Of a stretch of 64,000 bases of DNA, positions 53,722 to 62,776 are shown in pieces. The DNA comes from Micromonospora halophytica. GTDB taxonomy: Bacteria > Actinomycetota > Actinomycetes > Mycobacteriales > Micromonosporaceae. Both the position numbers and the translations under genes were made by a program. The notes below the pieces were generated by a model. It had not been told where the DNA came from. It did no database searches and saw nothing but the letters and a program-made list of their open reading frames with translations. The DNA lies in contig NZ_FMDN01000003.1 of NCBI RefSeq assembly GCF_900090245.1, forward strand, positions 372,001 through 436,000, written 5' to 3'. The first letter of the stretch is position 1, and the number at the start of each line of letters is the position of its first letter.

Positions 53722-53877
53722 GCTGCCGTGCTCGCCTTCCCCGCGCGGTTGCCGTGCTCGCCTTCCCCGCGCGGTTGCCGTGCTCGCGGTCCCCGCGTGG
53801 TTGCCGTGCTCGCGGTCCCCGCGTGGTTGCCGTGCTCGCCTTCCCCGCGCGGCTGCCGCGCCGCCCTTTCCGCGCGG
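53722..53877 (+). repeat. 26-bp tandem repeat (minisatellite)
   Basis: Six units of a GC-rich 26-mer begin at 53722, 53748, 53774, 53800, 53826 and 53852 (unit start G-Y-TGCCGTGCTCGC). They differ mainly at CTTCC versus GGTCC and CGCG versus CGTG. Decayed units continue to about 53910. Because 26 is not a multiple of 3, the array is not a coding repeat. Confidence 0.85.
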
Positions 53878-53986
53878 CGGCCGCGCTCGCGACTCCCGCG
53901 TGGTGCTGCGATCGCGACCCCGCGACCCGCCCACCTCAAGGGCGACGCCGCCGCGAAGCAGTGGGGCCGGCAGGGAGCTGCGGTGG

Positions 53987-54976
53987 TCAGCCGAGCAGCC
54001 GGTCGATCTCGGCCAGCTCCTCGGCGGTGAAGTCGAGGTTCTCGACGGCGGCGACGTTGGTCTCCAGTTGCGCCACGCTGCTCGCCCCGATGATCAGGCT
54101 GGTCATCCGCGGGTCGCGCAGCGCCCAGGCGAGGGCGAGCTGGGCCAGGGTCTGCCCGCGCTGCTCGGCGATCCTGCCGAGCCCTCGGATGGTGGCCAGC
54201 TTCTCCTCGGTCAGGTCGCTCTCGTTGAGGAACACGCTGGTCCGCACCCGGGAGTCCGCCGGGATGCCGGCCAGGTAGCGGTCGGTGAGCAGCCCCTGCG
54301 CGAGCGGGCTGTAGGCGATGCAGCCCGCGCCGACCTCGGCCAGGGTGTCCAGCAGGCCGTCGGACTCCGTCCAGCGGTTGAGCATCGAGTACGACGGCTG
54401 GTTGATCAGCAGCGGGGTGCCCAGGTCGTGCAGGATCGCCGCCGCCCGGGCGGTCTGCTCCGAGTCGTAGTTGGAGACGCCGACGTAGAGCGCCTTGCCG
54501 GAGCGGACGGCGGCGTCGAGCGCGCCCATCGTCTCCTCCAGCGGGGTGTCGGGGTCGTAGCGGTGCGAGTAGAAGACGTCGACGTACTCCAGCCCCATCC
54601 GGCGCAGCGACTGGTCCAGCGAGGAGACCAGGTACTTGCGCGAGCCCCACTCGCCGTACGGCCCGGGCCACATCAGGTACCCGGCCTTGCTCGAGATCAC
54701 CAACTCGTCCCGGTACGGCTTGAGGTCGGTGGCGAGCATCCGGCCGAACGACTCCTCGGCCGCCCCGGGCGGCGGGCCGTAGTTGTTCGCCAGGTCGAAG
54801 TGGGTGACCCCCAGGTCGAAGGCGCGCCGGACGATGTCCCGCTGCCGGTCGAAGGGCCGGTCCGGCCCGAAGTTGTGCCAGAGCCCCAGCGAGACGGCGG
54901 GCAGCCGCAGCCCGCTGCGCCCGCTGCGACGGTAGGTCATCCGGTCGTAGCGCTCATCCGCGGCGAGGTAGGTCAC
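53987..54976 (-). CDS. Aldo/keto reductase, L-glyceraldehyde-3-phosphate reductase type
   Basis: A 329-residue AKR14/YghZ-like enzyme. It starts MTYLAADERYDRMTYRRSGR, parallel to the YghZ opening, and has SGLRLPAVSLGLWHNFG, FDLANNYGPPPGAAEESFGR, ISSKAGYLMWPGPYGEWGSR and the catalytic His in FYSHRYDPD. It reduces small aldehydes with NADPH. The GTG start (54976) keeps the family N-terminus. Confidence 0.9.
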   Translation of the reverse strand: MTYLAADERYDRMTYRRSGRSGLRLPAVSLGLWHNFGPDRPFDRQRDIVRRAFDLGVTHFDLANNYGPPPGAAEESFGRMLATDLKPYRDELVISSKAGYLMWPGPYGEWGSRKYLVSSLDQSLRRMGLEYVDVFYSHRYDPDTPLEETMGALDAAVRSGKALYVGVSNYDSEQTARAAAILHDLGTPLLINQPSYSMLNRWTESDGLLDTLAEVGAGCIAYSPLAQGLLTDRYLAGIPADSRVRTSVFLNESDLTEEKLATIRGLGRIAEQRGQTLAQLALAWALRDPRMTSLIIGASSVAQLETNVAAVENLDFTAEELAEIDRLLG

Positions 54977-55042
54977 GGCCACGACCCTAGACCGCCGCGA
55001 CCCGGCCTGACGGTGCGGGCGGGCCGGCGGCGGCGGCGCGGG

Positions 55043-55048
55043 TAGCGT
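55043..55048 (+). promoter_or_regulatory. -10 box for the second aldo/keto reductase (TAGCGT)
   Basis: TAGCGT ends 7 nt before ATG 55056. No Shine-Dalgarno is present, consistent with a leaderless mRNA. Confidence 0.5.
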
Positions 55049-55055
55049 CGAGAGC

Positions 55056-56069
55056 ATGCGTTTCGTCCCGCTCGACACCCCCCGGCCCATCTCGAAGATC
55101 GGCCTCGGCACCTGGCAGTTCGGCTCGAAGGAATGGGGTTACGGCCCCGACTACGAGCGGCGGGCGGCGGACATCGTCCGGCGGGCGCTCGACCTCGGGG
55201 TCACCCTGTTCGACACCGCCGAGCTGTACGGCTTCGGCCGCAGCGAGCGGATCCTCGGCACGGCGCTCGGCGACGACCGGGACAGGGTCGTGGTGGCCAG
55301 CAAGATCTTCCCGGTGCTGCCGCTCGCCCCGGTGGTGCAGCAGCGGGCGGTCGCCTCGGCGGCCCGGCTCGGTGTCCGCAGCATCGACCTCTACCAGGTG
55401 CACCAGCCCAACCCGGTGGTCGCCGACACCACCACCATGCGGGGCATGCGCGCCCTGCAGGACGTCGGGCTCGTCGGCGAGGTCGGGGTCAGCAACTACA
55501 GCCTGCGCCGGTGGCGGTTCGCCGAGGCGGCGCTGGGCCGCCGGGTGCTGAGCAACCAGGTCCGCTACAGCATGATCGACCGTGGCCCGGAGGAGGACCT
55601 GATCCCGTACGCGCAGCAGGCCGGCCGGATCGTCATCGCGTACAGCCCGCTCGCGCAGGGCTTCCTCTCCGGCCGGTACGGCGCGACGAACCCGCCGACC
55701 GGCGCGATCCGGCGGGCCAACCCGTACTTCCTGCCGGAGAACCTGGAGCGCGGCGCCGCGCTGGTCGCGACGCTGCGCGAGGTGGCCGACGCGCACCGGG
55801 CCACCCCGAGTCAGATCGCCCTGGCGTACCTGCTGCGCCACCCGAACGTGGTGGCCATCCCCGGCGCGTCCGGCGTGGAGCAGATGGAACGCAACGCCGC
55901 CGCCGCCGAGATCGACCTGGCCGACGACGAGTACGCGGCCCTGGCCGCCGCCGCCCGGCAGTTCCGGCCGGTCACCGGCCTGGCCGCGGTGCCGAAGCTG
56001 ATCCGGGCCCGAGCGGGCCGATCTCCCCGTCGCGGGGGATCCGCCGGGCCCGACGGGTGGCGAGAATGA
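55056..56069 (+). CDS. Aldo/keto reductase
   Basis: A 337-residue AKR. Catalytic residues appear in LFDTAELYGFGRSER (Asp, Tyr), VVASKIFPVLP (Lys) and YQVHQPNPVV (His). The C-terminal cofactor site includes IPGASGVEQMERNAAAA. It is divergent from the other aldo/keto reductase, 79 bp apart. The last 20 residues are Arg/Gly-rich and atypical. The stop lies 4 bp before the histidine kinase start, so the two may be co-transcribed. Confidence 0.88.
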   Translation: MRFVPLDTPRPISKIGLGTWQFGSKEWGYGPDYERRAADIVRRALDLGVTLFDTAELYGFGRSERILGTALGDDRDRVVVASKIFPVLPLAPVVQQRAVASAARLGVRSIDLYQVHQPNPVVADTTTMRGMRALQDVGLVGEVGVSNYSLRRWRFAEAALGRRVLSNQVRYSMIDRGPEEDLIPYAQQAGRIVIAYSPLAQGFLSGRYGATNPPTGAIRRANPYFLPENLERGAALVATLREVADAHRATPSQIALAYLLRHPNVVAIPGASGVEQMERNAAAAEIDLADDEYAALAAAARQFRPVTGLAAVPKLIRARAGRSPRRGGSAGPDGWRE

Positions 56070-56073
56070 CCGG

Positions 56074-57360
56074 ATGGGCCTCCGGACGGCCGTCGCGCCG
56101 CTGATCCGTGCCAGCACCCTCCGACGCGGCGTGTTTCTGCTGCTTGGCGGGGTGCTGGTGCTGCCGTACGTGCTGCTCGGGGCTACCTTCGCCCAACTGC
56201 TCACCCGTGGGGAGGTGCCCCGGCCGCTGGTCCTCGGGCTGGCGGTGATCGCCGCGGTCATCGGCGCGGTGCCGTTCTTCCTCGACGGCAGCCGGGCGTT
56301 GGAGATCGCCGCCGTCCGCGCCCTGCTCGGCGTACGGCTGCCGGAGCCGGCCACCGGCCACCCGGCGGACCGGGAGACCCGGCTGCGCGCGGCGCTCTGG
56401 ATCGCCATGCACATGACCGTCGGCGGCGTGGTGATGTTCGCGCTGATCAGTGCCCTGCCGATGGCGCTGTCGTTCATCGCCGCGCAGTTCGGCATCGGCG
56501 CCGAACTCGTCGCCCGGGAACGCTTCGGCCCGCTCGACGGGCGGGACACCGGCTGGCTGAGCCTCACCGGGGTGCTGGTGCTGCTCGGTCTCGGGTACGC
56601 CGTCGCCGGGCTGGGCGCGCTCGCCACCTCGATGGCTCCGGCGCTGCTCGGCCCTTCGCCGGGCGAGCGGATCGCTGCCCTGGAGGCGCGGGCCGCCCGG
56701 CTCGCCGAACGCAACCGGCTGGCCCGGGAGCTGCACGACTCCGTGGGCCACGCGCTCACCGTGGCCACCCTGCAGGCCGGCGCGGCCCGGCAGCTCCTCG
56801 ACGACGACCCGGAGTTCGTCCGGCGTGCGCTCACCGCGATCGAGGAGACCAGCCGGCACGCGATGGACGACCTGGACCATGTGCTCGGCCTGCTCCGCGA
56901 CAACGGCGACGGCAGCCGCGCGTCGGCGGGCACCGCCCCGCAGCGCACCCTGACCCAGCTCGACCGGCTGGTCGCCGACACCCGTACGGCCGGACTGCCG
57001 GTGACGGCGGAGATCACCGGCGACCTGGGGGAACTGCCCGCAGTGGTGTCCCGCGAGGGCTACCGGATCGTGCAGGAAGGGCTCACCAACGCCGCCCGCT
57101 ACGGTCGTGGGCCGGTACGGCTGCGGGTGGGCGTACCCGGGGAGCCGCGCGCCGGGGCCGACCCGCCGGACGGCCGGTGGCTGGAGATCGAGTTGGACAA
57201 CGCCCTCGCCGGGGCGGCCCGGCCGGGGCGCGCCGGGCGCGGGCTGGACGGCATGCGGGAACGGGTGCTGCTGCTCGGCGGCCGGATCACCGCCGGGCCG
57301 GAGGACGACCGCTGGCGGGTCAGGGTGCGGCTGCCGGTGTCGGGAGGGGAGACACGGTGA
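56074..57360 (+). CDS. Sensor histidine kinase, NarL/LuxR-system type (HisKA_3)
   Basis: A 428-residue kinase with four membrane helices in residues 15-190. The dimerisation/phospho-acceptor segment has His221 in LARELHDSVGHALT. The C-terminal ATPase has REGYRIVQEGLTNAARYG (N box) and GRGLDGMRERVLLLGG. It transfers phosphate to the response regulator that overlaps its stop (GTGA). The signal is unknown. Confidence 0.92.
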   Translation: MGLRTAVAPLIRASTLRRGVFLLLGGVLVLPYVLLGATFAQLLTRGEVPRPLVLGLAVIAAVIGAVPFFLDGSRALEIAAVRALLGVRLPEPATGHPADRETRLRAALWIAMHMTVGGVVMFALISALPMALSFIAAQFGIGAELVARERFGPLDGRDTGWLSLTGVLVLLGLGYAVAGLGALATSMAPALLGPSPGERIAALEARAARLAERNRLARELHDSVGHALTVATLQAGAARQLLDDDPEFVRRALTAIEETSRHAMDDLDHVLGLLRDNGDGSRASAGTAPQRTLTQLDRLVADTRTAGLPVTAEITGDLGELPAVVSREGYRIVQEGLTNAARYGRGPVRLRVGVPGEPRAGADPPDGRWLEIELDNALAGAARPGRAGRGLDGMRERVLLLGGRITAGPEDDRWRVRVRLPVSGGETR

Positions 57361-58007
57361 GCGTGGACGTGCTGATCGTCGACGACGACGAGCTGATCCG
57401 GGTGGGGCTGCGGGCGATCATCGACGCCCAGCCGGACCTGCGGGTGGTGGGGGAGGCCGCTGACGGCGTGGAGGTGCCGCCGCTGGTGGCGAAGCTGCGT
57501 CCCCGGGTGGTGTTGATGGACGTCCGGATGCCCTCGATCGACGGCATCCAGGCCACCCGGCGGCTGCTCGCCACCTCGGCCGACCCGCCCAAGGTGCTGG
57601 TCGTCACCACCTTCGCCAACGACGAGTACGTCTACGAGGCGCTGCGTGCCGGGGCGAGCGGTTTCCTGCTCAAGCGGGCCCGGCCCGCCGAGGTGGTGGA
57701 GGCGATCCGGGTCGTGGCGGCCGGTGACTCGCTGCTCTTCCCGGCGGCGATCCGGCAGCTCGTCGGCGCGTACGGCGGGCCGGGCGGGGACCGGTTGCGC
57801 TCGGCCCGGCTCACCGATCGGGAGGCCGAGGTGCTGCGCCTGATGGCCACCGGGTTGTCCAACACCGAGATCGCCGGGCAGCTCGTCGTCGGTGTGGAGA
57901 CGGTGAAGACGCACGTCGGCAACGTGCTGGCCAAGCTCGGTGTCCGGGACCGCACCCAGGCGGTGATCGCCGCGTACGAGTCGGGCTTCGTGGTTCCCAC
58001 CGGCTGA
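57357..58007 (+). CDS. LuxR/NarL-family response regulator
   Basis: A 216-residue regulator. The receiver domain has the acidic cluster DDDE near residue 8 and phospho-acceptor Asp55 in VVLMDVRMPS. The C-terminal HTH is LTDREAEVLRLMATGLSNTE and VETVKTHVGNVLAKLGVRDR. GTG start overlaps the kinase stop. The adjacent four-TM protein gene (58102) is a possible target. Confidence 0.93.
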   Translation: MSVDVLIVDDDELIRVGLRAIIDAQPDLRVVGEAADGVEVPPLVAKLRPRVVLMDVRMPSIDGIQATRRLLATSADPPKVLVVTTFANDEYVYEALRAGASGFLLKRARPAEVVEAIRVVAAGDSLLFPAAIRQLVGAYGGPGGDRLRSARLTDREAEVLRLMATGLSNTEIAGQLVVGVETVKTHVGNVLAKLGVRDRTQAVIAAYESGFVVPTG

Positions 58008-58101
58008 TCCCCGTCGCGGGCCGGGCCGGTCCCCCGGGTGGGGGAGCGGGTTCGCCGGCGCGCGGGAGGGAAGCCGCCCCGGCGCGGCCGACGCTGGAGC
58101 C

Positions 58102-59178
58102 ATGACGACGATCACCACAGCATCCCGCACCCGAGGTGGCTGGACCCGGCGGGCCGCACCGCTGGCCGCCGGCTGGCTCGGCCTCTGGGGCGTGCTCGCC
58201 CTGCTCTGCACCCTCACCGGCGCCGGCTACCCGTTCGGCGCGAACGACCCGCACGGCGGCGACGCCACCCTGCTCCGGCTGGTGCCGGTGGACGTGGGGC
58301 CACCGGTCTTCGCCGTGCTTCTGCTCGGCGCCGCGGTCGCCGCCCTGGCCATGAGCGGTGGCGTGGCGACCGGTCTGCCCCGGCCGCTGCGCGCCCTGCT
58401 GCTCGGCTACGGCTGGACGGTCGCCTTCCTGCTCGCCGTCGTGGTGCCGGACTTCCGGGTGCTGGCGTTCCTCGGGTACCTGCCCGTCCTGATCGTCGGT
58501 GCGCCGTTCGGCTGGCCGGAGGTGGACTACGCCGACATCTTCACCTGGTCGCTGTTCGCCCGGTTCGCGGCCGTCGTCGGCGGGGTGCTGCTGGCCGGGG
58601 CGGTGCTGGCCTGGCAACGCCGGACGGCTGCCGGGTGCCCGGCGTGCGGGCGGGACGGCACCGACCGCGACGTGGCCCGGGCGGCGACGGTCGTCCGCCG
58701 GGGCCGGTGGGCGACCTATGTGGCCGCGGTCATCCCCGCCCTGTACGCGGTGACCCGGCTGGCCTGGGCGGTCGGCGTGCCGCTCGGCATCGACCGGGCG
58801 TTCCTGGACGAGATGCGGGATTCCGGATCGGTGTGGGCCGCCGCCGGGCTGGGTGCGTTCGCCCTGGTGGGGACGGCCCTAACGCTCGGTCTGGTGCAGC
58901 GTTGGGGCGAGCGGTTCCCGCGCTGGATGCCGGGGCTGGCCGGCCGGCGGGTGCCGGTGGCTCTCGCCGTCGTGCCCGCCGGCGGGGTCGCGGTGGCGGT
59001 GTCGGCGGCCGGTGTCGGCCTGCTCTCCACCCCGGCCTTCTGGGACTTCTCCTCGGGAGTCGACCTGGCGACCGCGCCGGTCCTGCTCTGGCCGCTCTGG
59101 GGTGCCGCGCTCGCCGTCGCGACGTACGCCTACCACCTGCGTCGCCGGGGTGCCTGCCGCCGGTGTGGCCGGCACTGA
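58102..59178 (+). CDS. Polytopic membrane protein with Cys-pair motifs
   Basis: A 358-residue protein with about eight membrane helices (for example AGWLGLWGVLALLCTLTGAG, FAVLLLGAAVAALAMSG). Two cytoplasmic Cys pairs appear: CPACG around residue 180, and CRRCGRH at the very C-terminus. They could together bind zinc. It follows the two-component system on the same strand with a 94-bp gap and may be under its control. I do not recognise the family. Confidence 0.72.
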   Translation: MTTITTASRTRGGWTRRAAPLAAGWLGLWGVLALLCTLTGAGYPFGANDPHGGDATLLRLVPVDVGPPVFAVLLLGAAVAALAMSGGVATGLPRPLRALLLGYGWTVAFLLAVVVPDFRVLAFLGYLPVLIVGAPFGWPEVDYADIFTWSLFARFAAVVGGVLLAGAVLAWQRRTAAGCPACGRDGTDRDVARAATVVRRGRWATYVAAVIPALYAVTRLAWAVGVPLGIDRAFLDEMRDSGSVWAAAGLGAFALVGTALTLGLVQRWGERFPRWMPGLAGRRVPVALAVVPAGGVAVAVSAAGVGLLSTPAFWDFSSGVDLATAPVLLWPLWGAALAVATYAYHLRRRGACRRCGRH

Positions 59179-59191
59179 CCGCGTCCGGGTT

Positions 59192-59227
59192 CGGGACGCC
59201 CCGCCCTCGGGACGGCGGGGCGTCCCG
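59192..59227 (+). terminator. Terminator after the Cys-pair membrane protein
   Basis: A perfect 14-bp stem (CGGGACGCCCCGCC and its complement) with an 8-nt loop, 14 nt after the stop. Confidence 0.85.
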
Positions 59228-59274
59228 GACGGGTGGGCGGCACGTGGAAGGAGGCGGGGTCGGGTGCACCGCGC

Positions 59275-59280
59275 TAGCGT
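59275..59280 (+). promoter_or_regulatory. -10 box for the AAA+/VWA operon (TAGCGT)
   Basis: TAGCGT ends 7 nt before GTG 59288, consistent with a leaderless mRNA for the AAA+ gene. Confidence 0.5.
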
Positions 59281-59287
59281 GGTTCGG

Positions 59288-60757
59288 GTGACTGCGCCCC
59301 ATCAGGTTCTCCCGGTTCCGCCCGCCGACCTGCCGGGCACGCTCGGCGCGCTGCGCGCCGCCGGGTACGGGTACAAGACCGTCAAGCAGGAACTCCGTGA
59401 CAACCTCCTCGCCCGGATGCGCGCCGGCGGTGACCGCTTCCCCGGCATCGTCGGCTACGACGACACCGTCCTGCCCGAGGTCGAGCGGGCCCTGCTCGCC
59501 GGCCACGACATGGTGCTGCTCGGCGAGCGGGGCCAGGGCAAGACCCGGCTGATCCGTTCGCTGGTGGCGCTGCTCGACGAGTGGACCCCGGTCATCGAGG
59601 GCTCGGCGCTCAACGAGCATCCGATGCGCCCGCTCACCCCGGCGTCGCGCGCGCTGGTCGCCGAGGCCGGTGACGACCTGGCGGTCGGCTGGCTGCACCG
59701 GTCGCTGCGGTACGGCGAGAAGCTGGCCACCCCGGACACCAGCGTCGGTGACCTCATCGGCGACGTCGACCCGATCCGGCTGGCCCAGGGGCGTACCCTC
59801 GGCGACCCGGAGACCATCCACTTCGGACTGGTGCCGCGCACCAACCGGGGGGTCTTCGCGGTGAACGAGCTGCCCGACCTGGCCGAGCGGATCCAGGTGG
59901 CGCTGCTGAACGTGCTGGAGGAGCGGGACATCCAGGTCCGCGGCTATCAGCTCCGGCTGCCGCTGGACCTGCTCCTGGTGGCCAGCGCCAACCCGGAGGA
60001 CTACACCAACCGGGGCCGGATCATCACCCCGCTCAAGGACCGCTTCGGTGCGGAGATCCGGACCCACTACCCGGTCGACCTGGAGCTGGAGCTGGCGCTG
60101 ATCCGGCAGGAGGCCGACCTGGTCGCCGAGGTGCCCGAGCACGTGCTGGAGGTCCTCGCGCGGTTCGCCCGTGCGGTGCGCGAGTCCCCGTCGGTGGACC
60201 CGCGCTCCGGGGTCTCGGCCCGCTTCGCGATCGCCGCCGCGGAGACCGTCGCCGCCGCCGCGCTGCGCCGCTCCGGCCTGCTCGCCGCCGGTTCCGCCGC
60301 GTCGGAGACCGGCGACGCCACGGTACGCCCCGAGGCGCCGGTCGCCCGGGTCGGTGACGCGGTGTCGGTGACCTCCACCCTGCGCGGCAAGGTCGAGTTC
60401 GAGAGCGGCGAGGAGGGGCGGGAGATCGAGATCCTGGCCCATCTGCTGCGTACCGCCACCGCGGAGACCTTCCGGGCCCGGCTGGCCGGGCTGGACCTTT
60501 CCGGCTTCACCTCCCTGGTGGCCGAGGGCACCGTGATCGAGACCGGTGAGCTGGTCGCCTCGGCCGAGCTGCTGCGCCAGGTCGGCACCGTCCCCGGGCT
60601 GGCGAAGGCGCTCGACCGGCTCGGCCTGGGTGACGCGCCGACGCCGGAGGAGGCCGCCGCCGGTGTGGAGTTCGTCCTCGAAGGACTGCACCTGAGCCGG
60701 CGGCTCGGCAAGGACGTCACCGAGTCGGGCCGCACCGTCTACGGCGGCCGGAGCTGA
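59288..60757 (+). CDS. AAA+ ATPase, magnesium-chelatase/MoxR-like
   Basis: A 489-residue ATPase. Walker A is GERGQGKT (residues 79-86), Walker B FAVNELPDL, sensor region LLLVASANPEDY, and arginine region RIITPLKDRFGAEIRTHYP. The C-terminal third (about 320-489) is helical and specific to this group. It is encoded 2 bp before a VWA protein; such AAA+/VWA pairs resemble chelatase I/D subunits and MoxR systems and insert or remodel clients. No tetrapyrrole genes adjoin, so a chelatase role is not supported. Confidence 0.87.
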   Translation: MTAPHQVLPVPPADLPGTLGALRAAGYGYKTVKQELRDNLLARMRAGGDRFPGIVGYDDTVLPEVERALLAGHDMVLLGERGQGKTRLIRSLVALLDEWTPVIEGSALNEHPMRPLTPASRALVAEAGDDLAVGWLHRSLRYGEKLATPDTSVGDLIGDVDPIRLAQGRTLGDPETIHFGLVPRTNRGVFAVNELPDLAERIQVALLNVLEERDIQVRGYQLRLPLDLLLVASANPEDYTNRGRIITPLKDRFGAEIRTHYPVDLELELALIRQEADLVAEVPEHVLEVLARFARAVRESPSVDPRSGVSARFAIAAAETVAAAALRRSGLLAAGSAASETGDATVRPEAPVARVGDAVSVTSTLRGKVEFESGEEGREIEILAHLLRTATAETFRARLAGLDLSGFTSLVAEGTVIETGELVASAELLRQVGTVPGLAKALDRLGLGDAPTPEEAAAGVEFVLEGLHLSRRLGKDVTESGRTVYGGRS

Positions 60758-60759
60758 CG

Positions 60760-62712
60760 ATGGCCGGCGACCGGTTCCGGTACGGCCAGTGGCGCGGCGG
60801 GCCCGACCCGCTCGCCCCGCCGTACGACGTCCGGGCCGCGGTGGACGCGGTCGGCGCGGAGGTGCTGGCCGGCGGCAGCCTGCGGGAGGCGCTGCGCGAT
60901 CTGCTGCGCCGCGGCCCGCAGGGGCGGGGTGGCCTGGACGACCTGGCCGCCCGGGCCCGGCGGCTGCGTCGGGAGGCGCTGCGCCGGGGCGACCTGGACG
61001 GCGCGGTGACCCGGGCCCGGGCCCTGCTCGACCAGGCCCTGGCCGCCGAGCGGGACGAGTTGCGCGGGCGCGACGGCGACGACGCGCGTTTCGCCGAGGC
61101 GGTGCTGGACAACCTGCCCCGCTCCACCGCCCGGGCGGTGGCGGAGCTGGCCGGGTACGACTGGGCCAGCGACGAGGCACGGCAGGCGTACCGGAAGATC
61201 CTCGACGGGCTGCGTGGCGAGGTGCTGGAGCAGCGTTTCGCCGGGCTGCGGGACGCGGCGCGGGCGGCCGGCGATCCGGCCGTGCAGCGGCAGCTCGCCG
61301 AGATGATGCGCGACCTCAACGACCTGCTGGCCCGGCACGCCCGCGCCGAGGACACCACCGACGCGTTCGCCGGGTTCATGCGCCGGCACGGGCAGTTCTT
61401 CCCGGAGCAGCCGAAGGACGTCGACGAGCTGGTCGACGTGCTGGCCCGGCGGGCGGTGGCGGGGGAGCGGCTGATGCGCTCGCTGTCGGAGCGGCAGCGC
61501 GAGGAGCTGGCCGGGCTGATGCGGCAGTCGCTCGGCGACCGGCTGGCCGGTGAGATGTCCGCGCTGGACGGGCACCTGCGGGCGCTGCGTCCCGACCTGG
61601 ACTGGCAGCGCGGGGAGCGGGTGCGGGGTGAGCAGCCGCTCGGCTACGGCGAGGCGACCGGGGCGCTCGGCGAGATCGCGGAGCTGGACGAGCTGCTGGA
61701 CGCCTTGGACCAGGACCATCCCGGGGCCAGCCTGGACGACGTCGACGTCGAGGCGGTCGCCCGGACGCTGGGCCGCGACGCCGCCGACGACGTACGCCGG
61801 TTGCGGGAGTTGGAGCGGGAGCTGCGCCGGCAGGGTTGGGTGGGCCGGGACGCCGACGGGCTGACCCTGAGCCCGAAGGCGCTGCGCCGACTCGCCGGCA
61901 CCGCCCTGCGGCGGGTCTTCGCCGACCTGACCGCCGGCCCGCGGGGCCAGCACGACCTGCGTGCGGCCGGTGCGGCCGGGGAGGTCAGCGGCGCGTCCCG
62001 CCCGTGGGAGTACGGCGACGAGCAGCCGCTGGACGTGGTGCGCACCCTCACCCGCGCGGTACGCCGGGGCGGGCCCACCGTCCCGGTGCAGCTCGCGGTC
62101 GACGACTTCGAGGTGGTGGAGACCGAGCGGCGGGCGTCGGCGGCGGTGGCGCTCTGCGTGGACCTGTCGTACTCGATGATCTCGCAGGGGCGCTGGGGGC
62201 CGATGAAGCAGACGGCGTTGGCCCTGTCGCACCTGGTGGCTACCCGCTTCCCGCAGGACGCCCTGCAGATCGTCGGGTTCGGTCGTCGGGCGCTGCCGCT
62301 GACCCAGCAGGAGTTGGCGGCGGTGGAGCCGGACCTGGAGCAGGGCACCAACCTCCAGCACGCGTTGCGGCTGGCCGGGCGGCACCTGCGTCGGCATCCG
62401 GGTGCGGAGCCGGTGGTCCTGGTGGTCACGGACGGGGAGCCCACCGCCCACCTCGACCCGGACGACGGAGAGGCGTACTTCCACTGGCCGTCGCTGCCGG
62501 AGACGATCGAGGCGACCGTCCGCGAGGTGGACCGGCTGACCCGGTACGGGGCGACGTTGAATCTGTTCATGCTGGGTGACGATCCGGGCCTGCGCCGGTT
62601 CGTGGACGCGGTGGCCCGCCGCTCGAAGGGGCGGATGTTCACCCCCGACCTGGAGGATCTCGGCGAGTACGTGGTCTCCGACTACCTGCGCGCCCGGCGG
62701 GGTGGCCGCTGA
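60760..62712 (+). CDS. VWA-domain protein partner of the AAA+ ATPase
   Basis: A 650-residue protein. The helical N-terminal two-thirds is rich in Arg/Glu/Leu (LDDLAARARRLRREALRRG, YRKILDGLRGEVLEQRFAGL). The C-terminal VWA domain starts at about residue 455. Its metal-binding MIDAS motif is CVDLSYSM, with Asp468, Ser470 and Ser472; the distal Asp lies in VVTDGEPTAHLDPDDGE. There is no signal or membrane segment, so it acts in the cytoplasm. It starts two bases after the ATPase stop. Confidence 0.87.
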   Translation: MAGDRFRYGQWRGGPDPLAPPYDVRAAVDAVGAEVLAGGSLREALRDLLRRGPQGRGGLDDLAARARRLRREALRRGDLDGAVTRARALLDQALAAERDELRGRDGDDARFAEAVLDNLPRSTARAVAELAGYDWASDEARQAYRKILDGLRGEVLEQRFAGLRDAARAAGDPAVQRQLAEMMRDLNDLLARHARAEDTTDAFAGFMRRHGQFFPEQPKDVDELVDVLARRAVAGERLMRSLSERQREELAGLMRQSLGDRLAGEMSALDGHLRALRPDLDWQRGERVRGEQPLGYGEATGALGEIAELDELLDALDQDHPGASLDDVDVEAVARTLGRDAADDVRRLRELERELRRQGWVGRDADGLTLSPKALRRLAGTALRRVFADLTAGPRGQHDLRAAGAAGEVSGASRPWEYGDEQPLDVVRTLTRAVRRGGPTVPVQLAVDDFEVVETERRASAAVALCVDLSYSMISQGRWGPMKQTALALSHLVATRFPQDALQIVGFGRRALPLTQQELAAVEPDLEQGTNLQHALRLAGRHLRRHPGAEPVVLVVTDGEPTAHLDPDDGEAYFHWPSLPETIEATVREVDRLTRYGATLNLFMLGDDPGLRRFVDAVARRSKGRMFTPDLEDLGEYVVSDYLRARRGGR

Positions 62713-62776
62713 CCCGTCCGGGTGATCTGGCCGGGCGGCGGGGTGCCCGGCGTGCCCGGGCACGTTGACTGGGGGC

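Larger units (their letters stand above)
52868..53986. other. 1.1-kb gene-free repeat region
   Basis: No credible gene lies between the LPMO and the aldo/keto reductase. The open frames here are low-complexity Arg/Ala/Gly-rich products of GC-rich repeats. The stretch holds a 75-nt inverted repeat, an 11-bp tandem repeat and a 26-bp tandem repeat, listed separately. Confidence 0.7.

Noticed and set aside
53722..53877. 26-bp repeats as a possible CRISPR array
   Set aside because: The units are directly adjacent without variable spacers, and there are no cas genes. It is a minisatellite.
59288..62712. Magnesium or cobalt chelatase for cofactor synthesis
   Set aside because: The AAA+/VWA pair resembles chelatase I/D subunits, but there is no large catalytic subunit or tetrapyrrole gene nearby.
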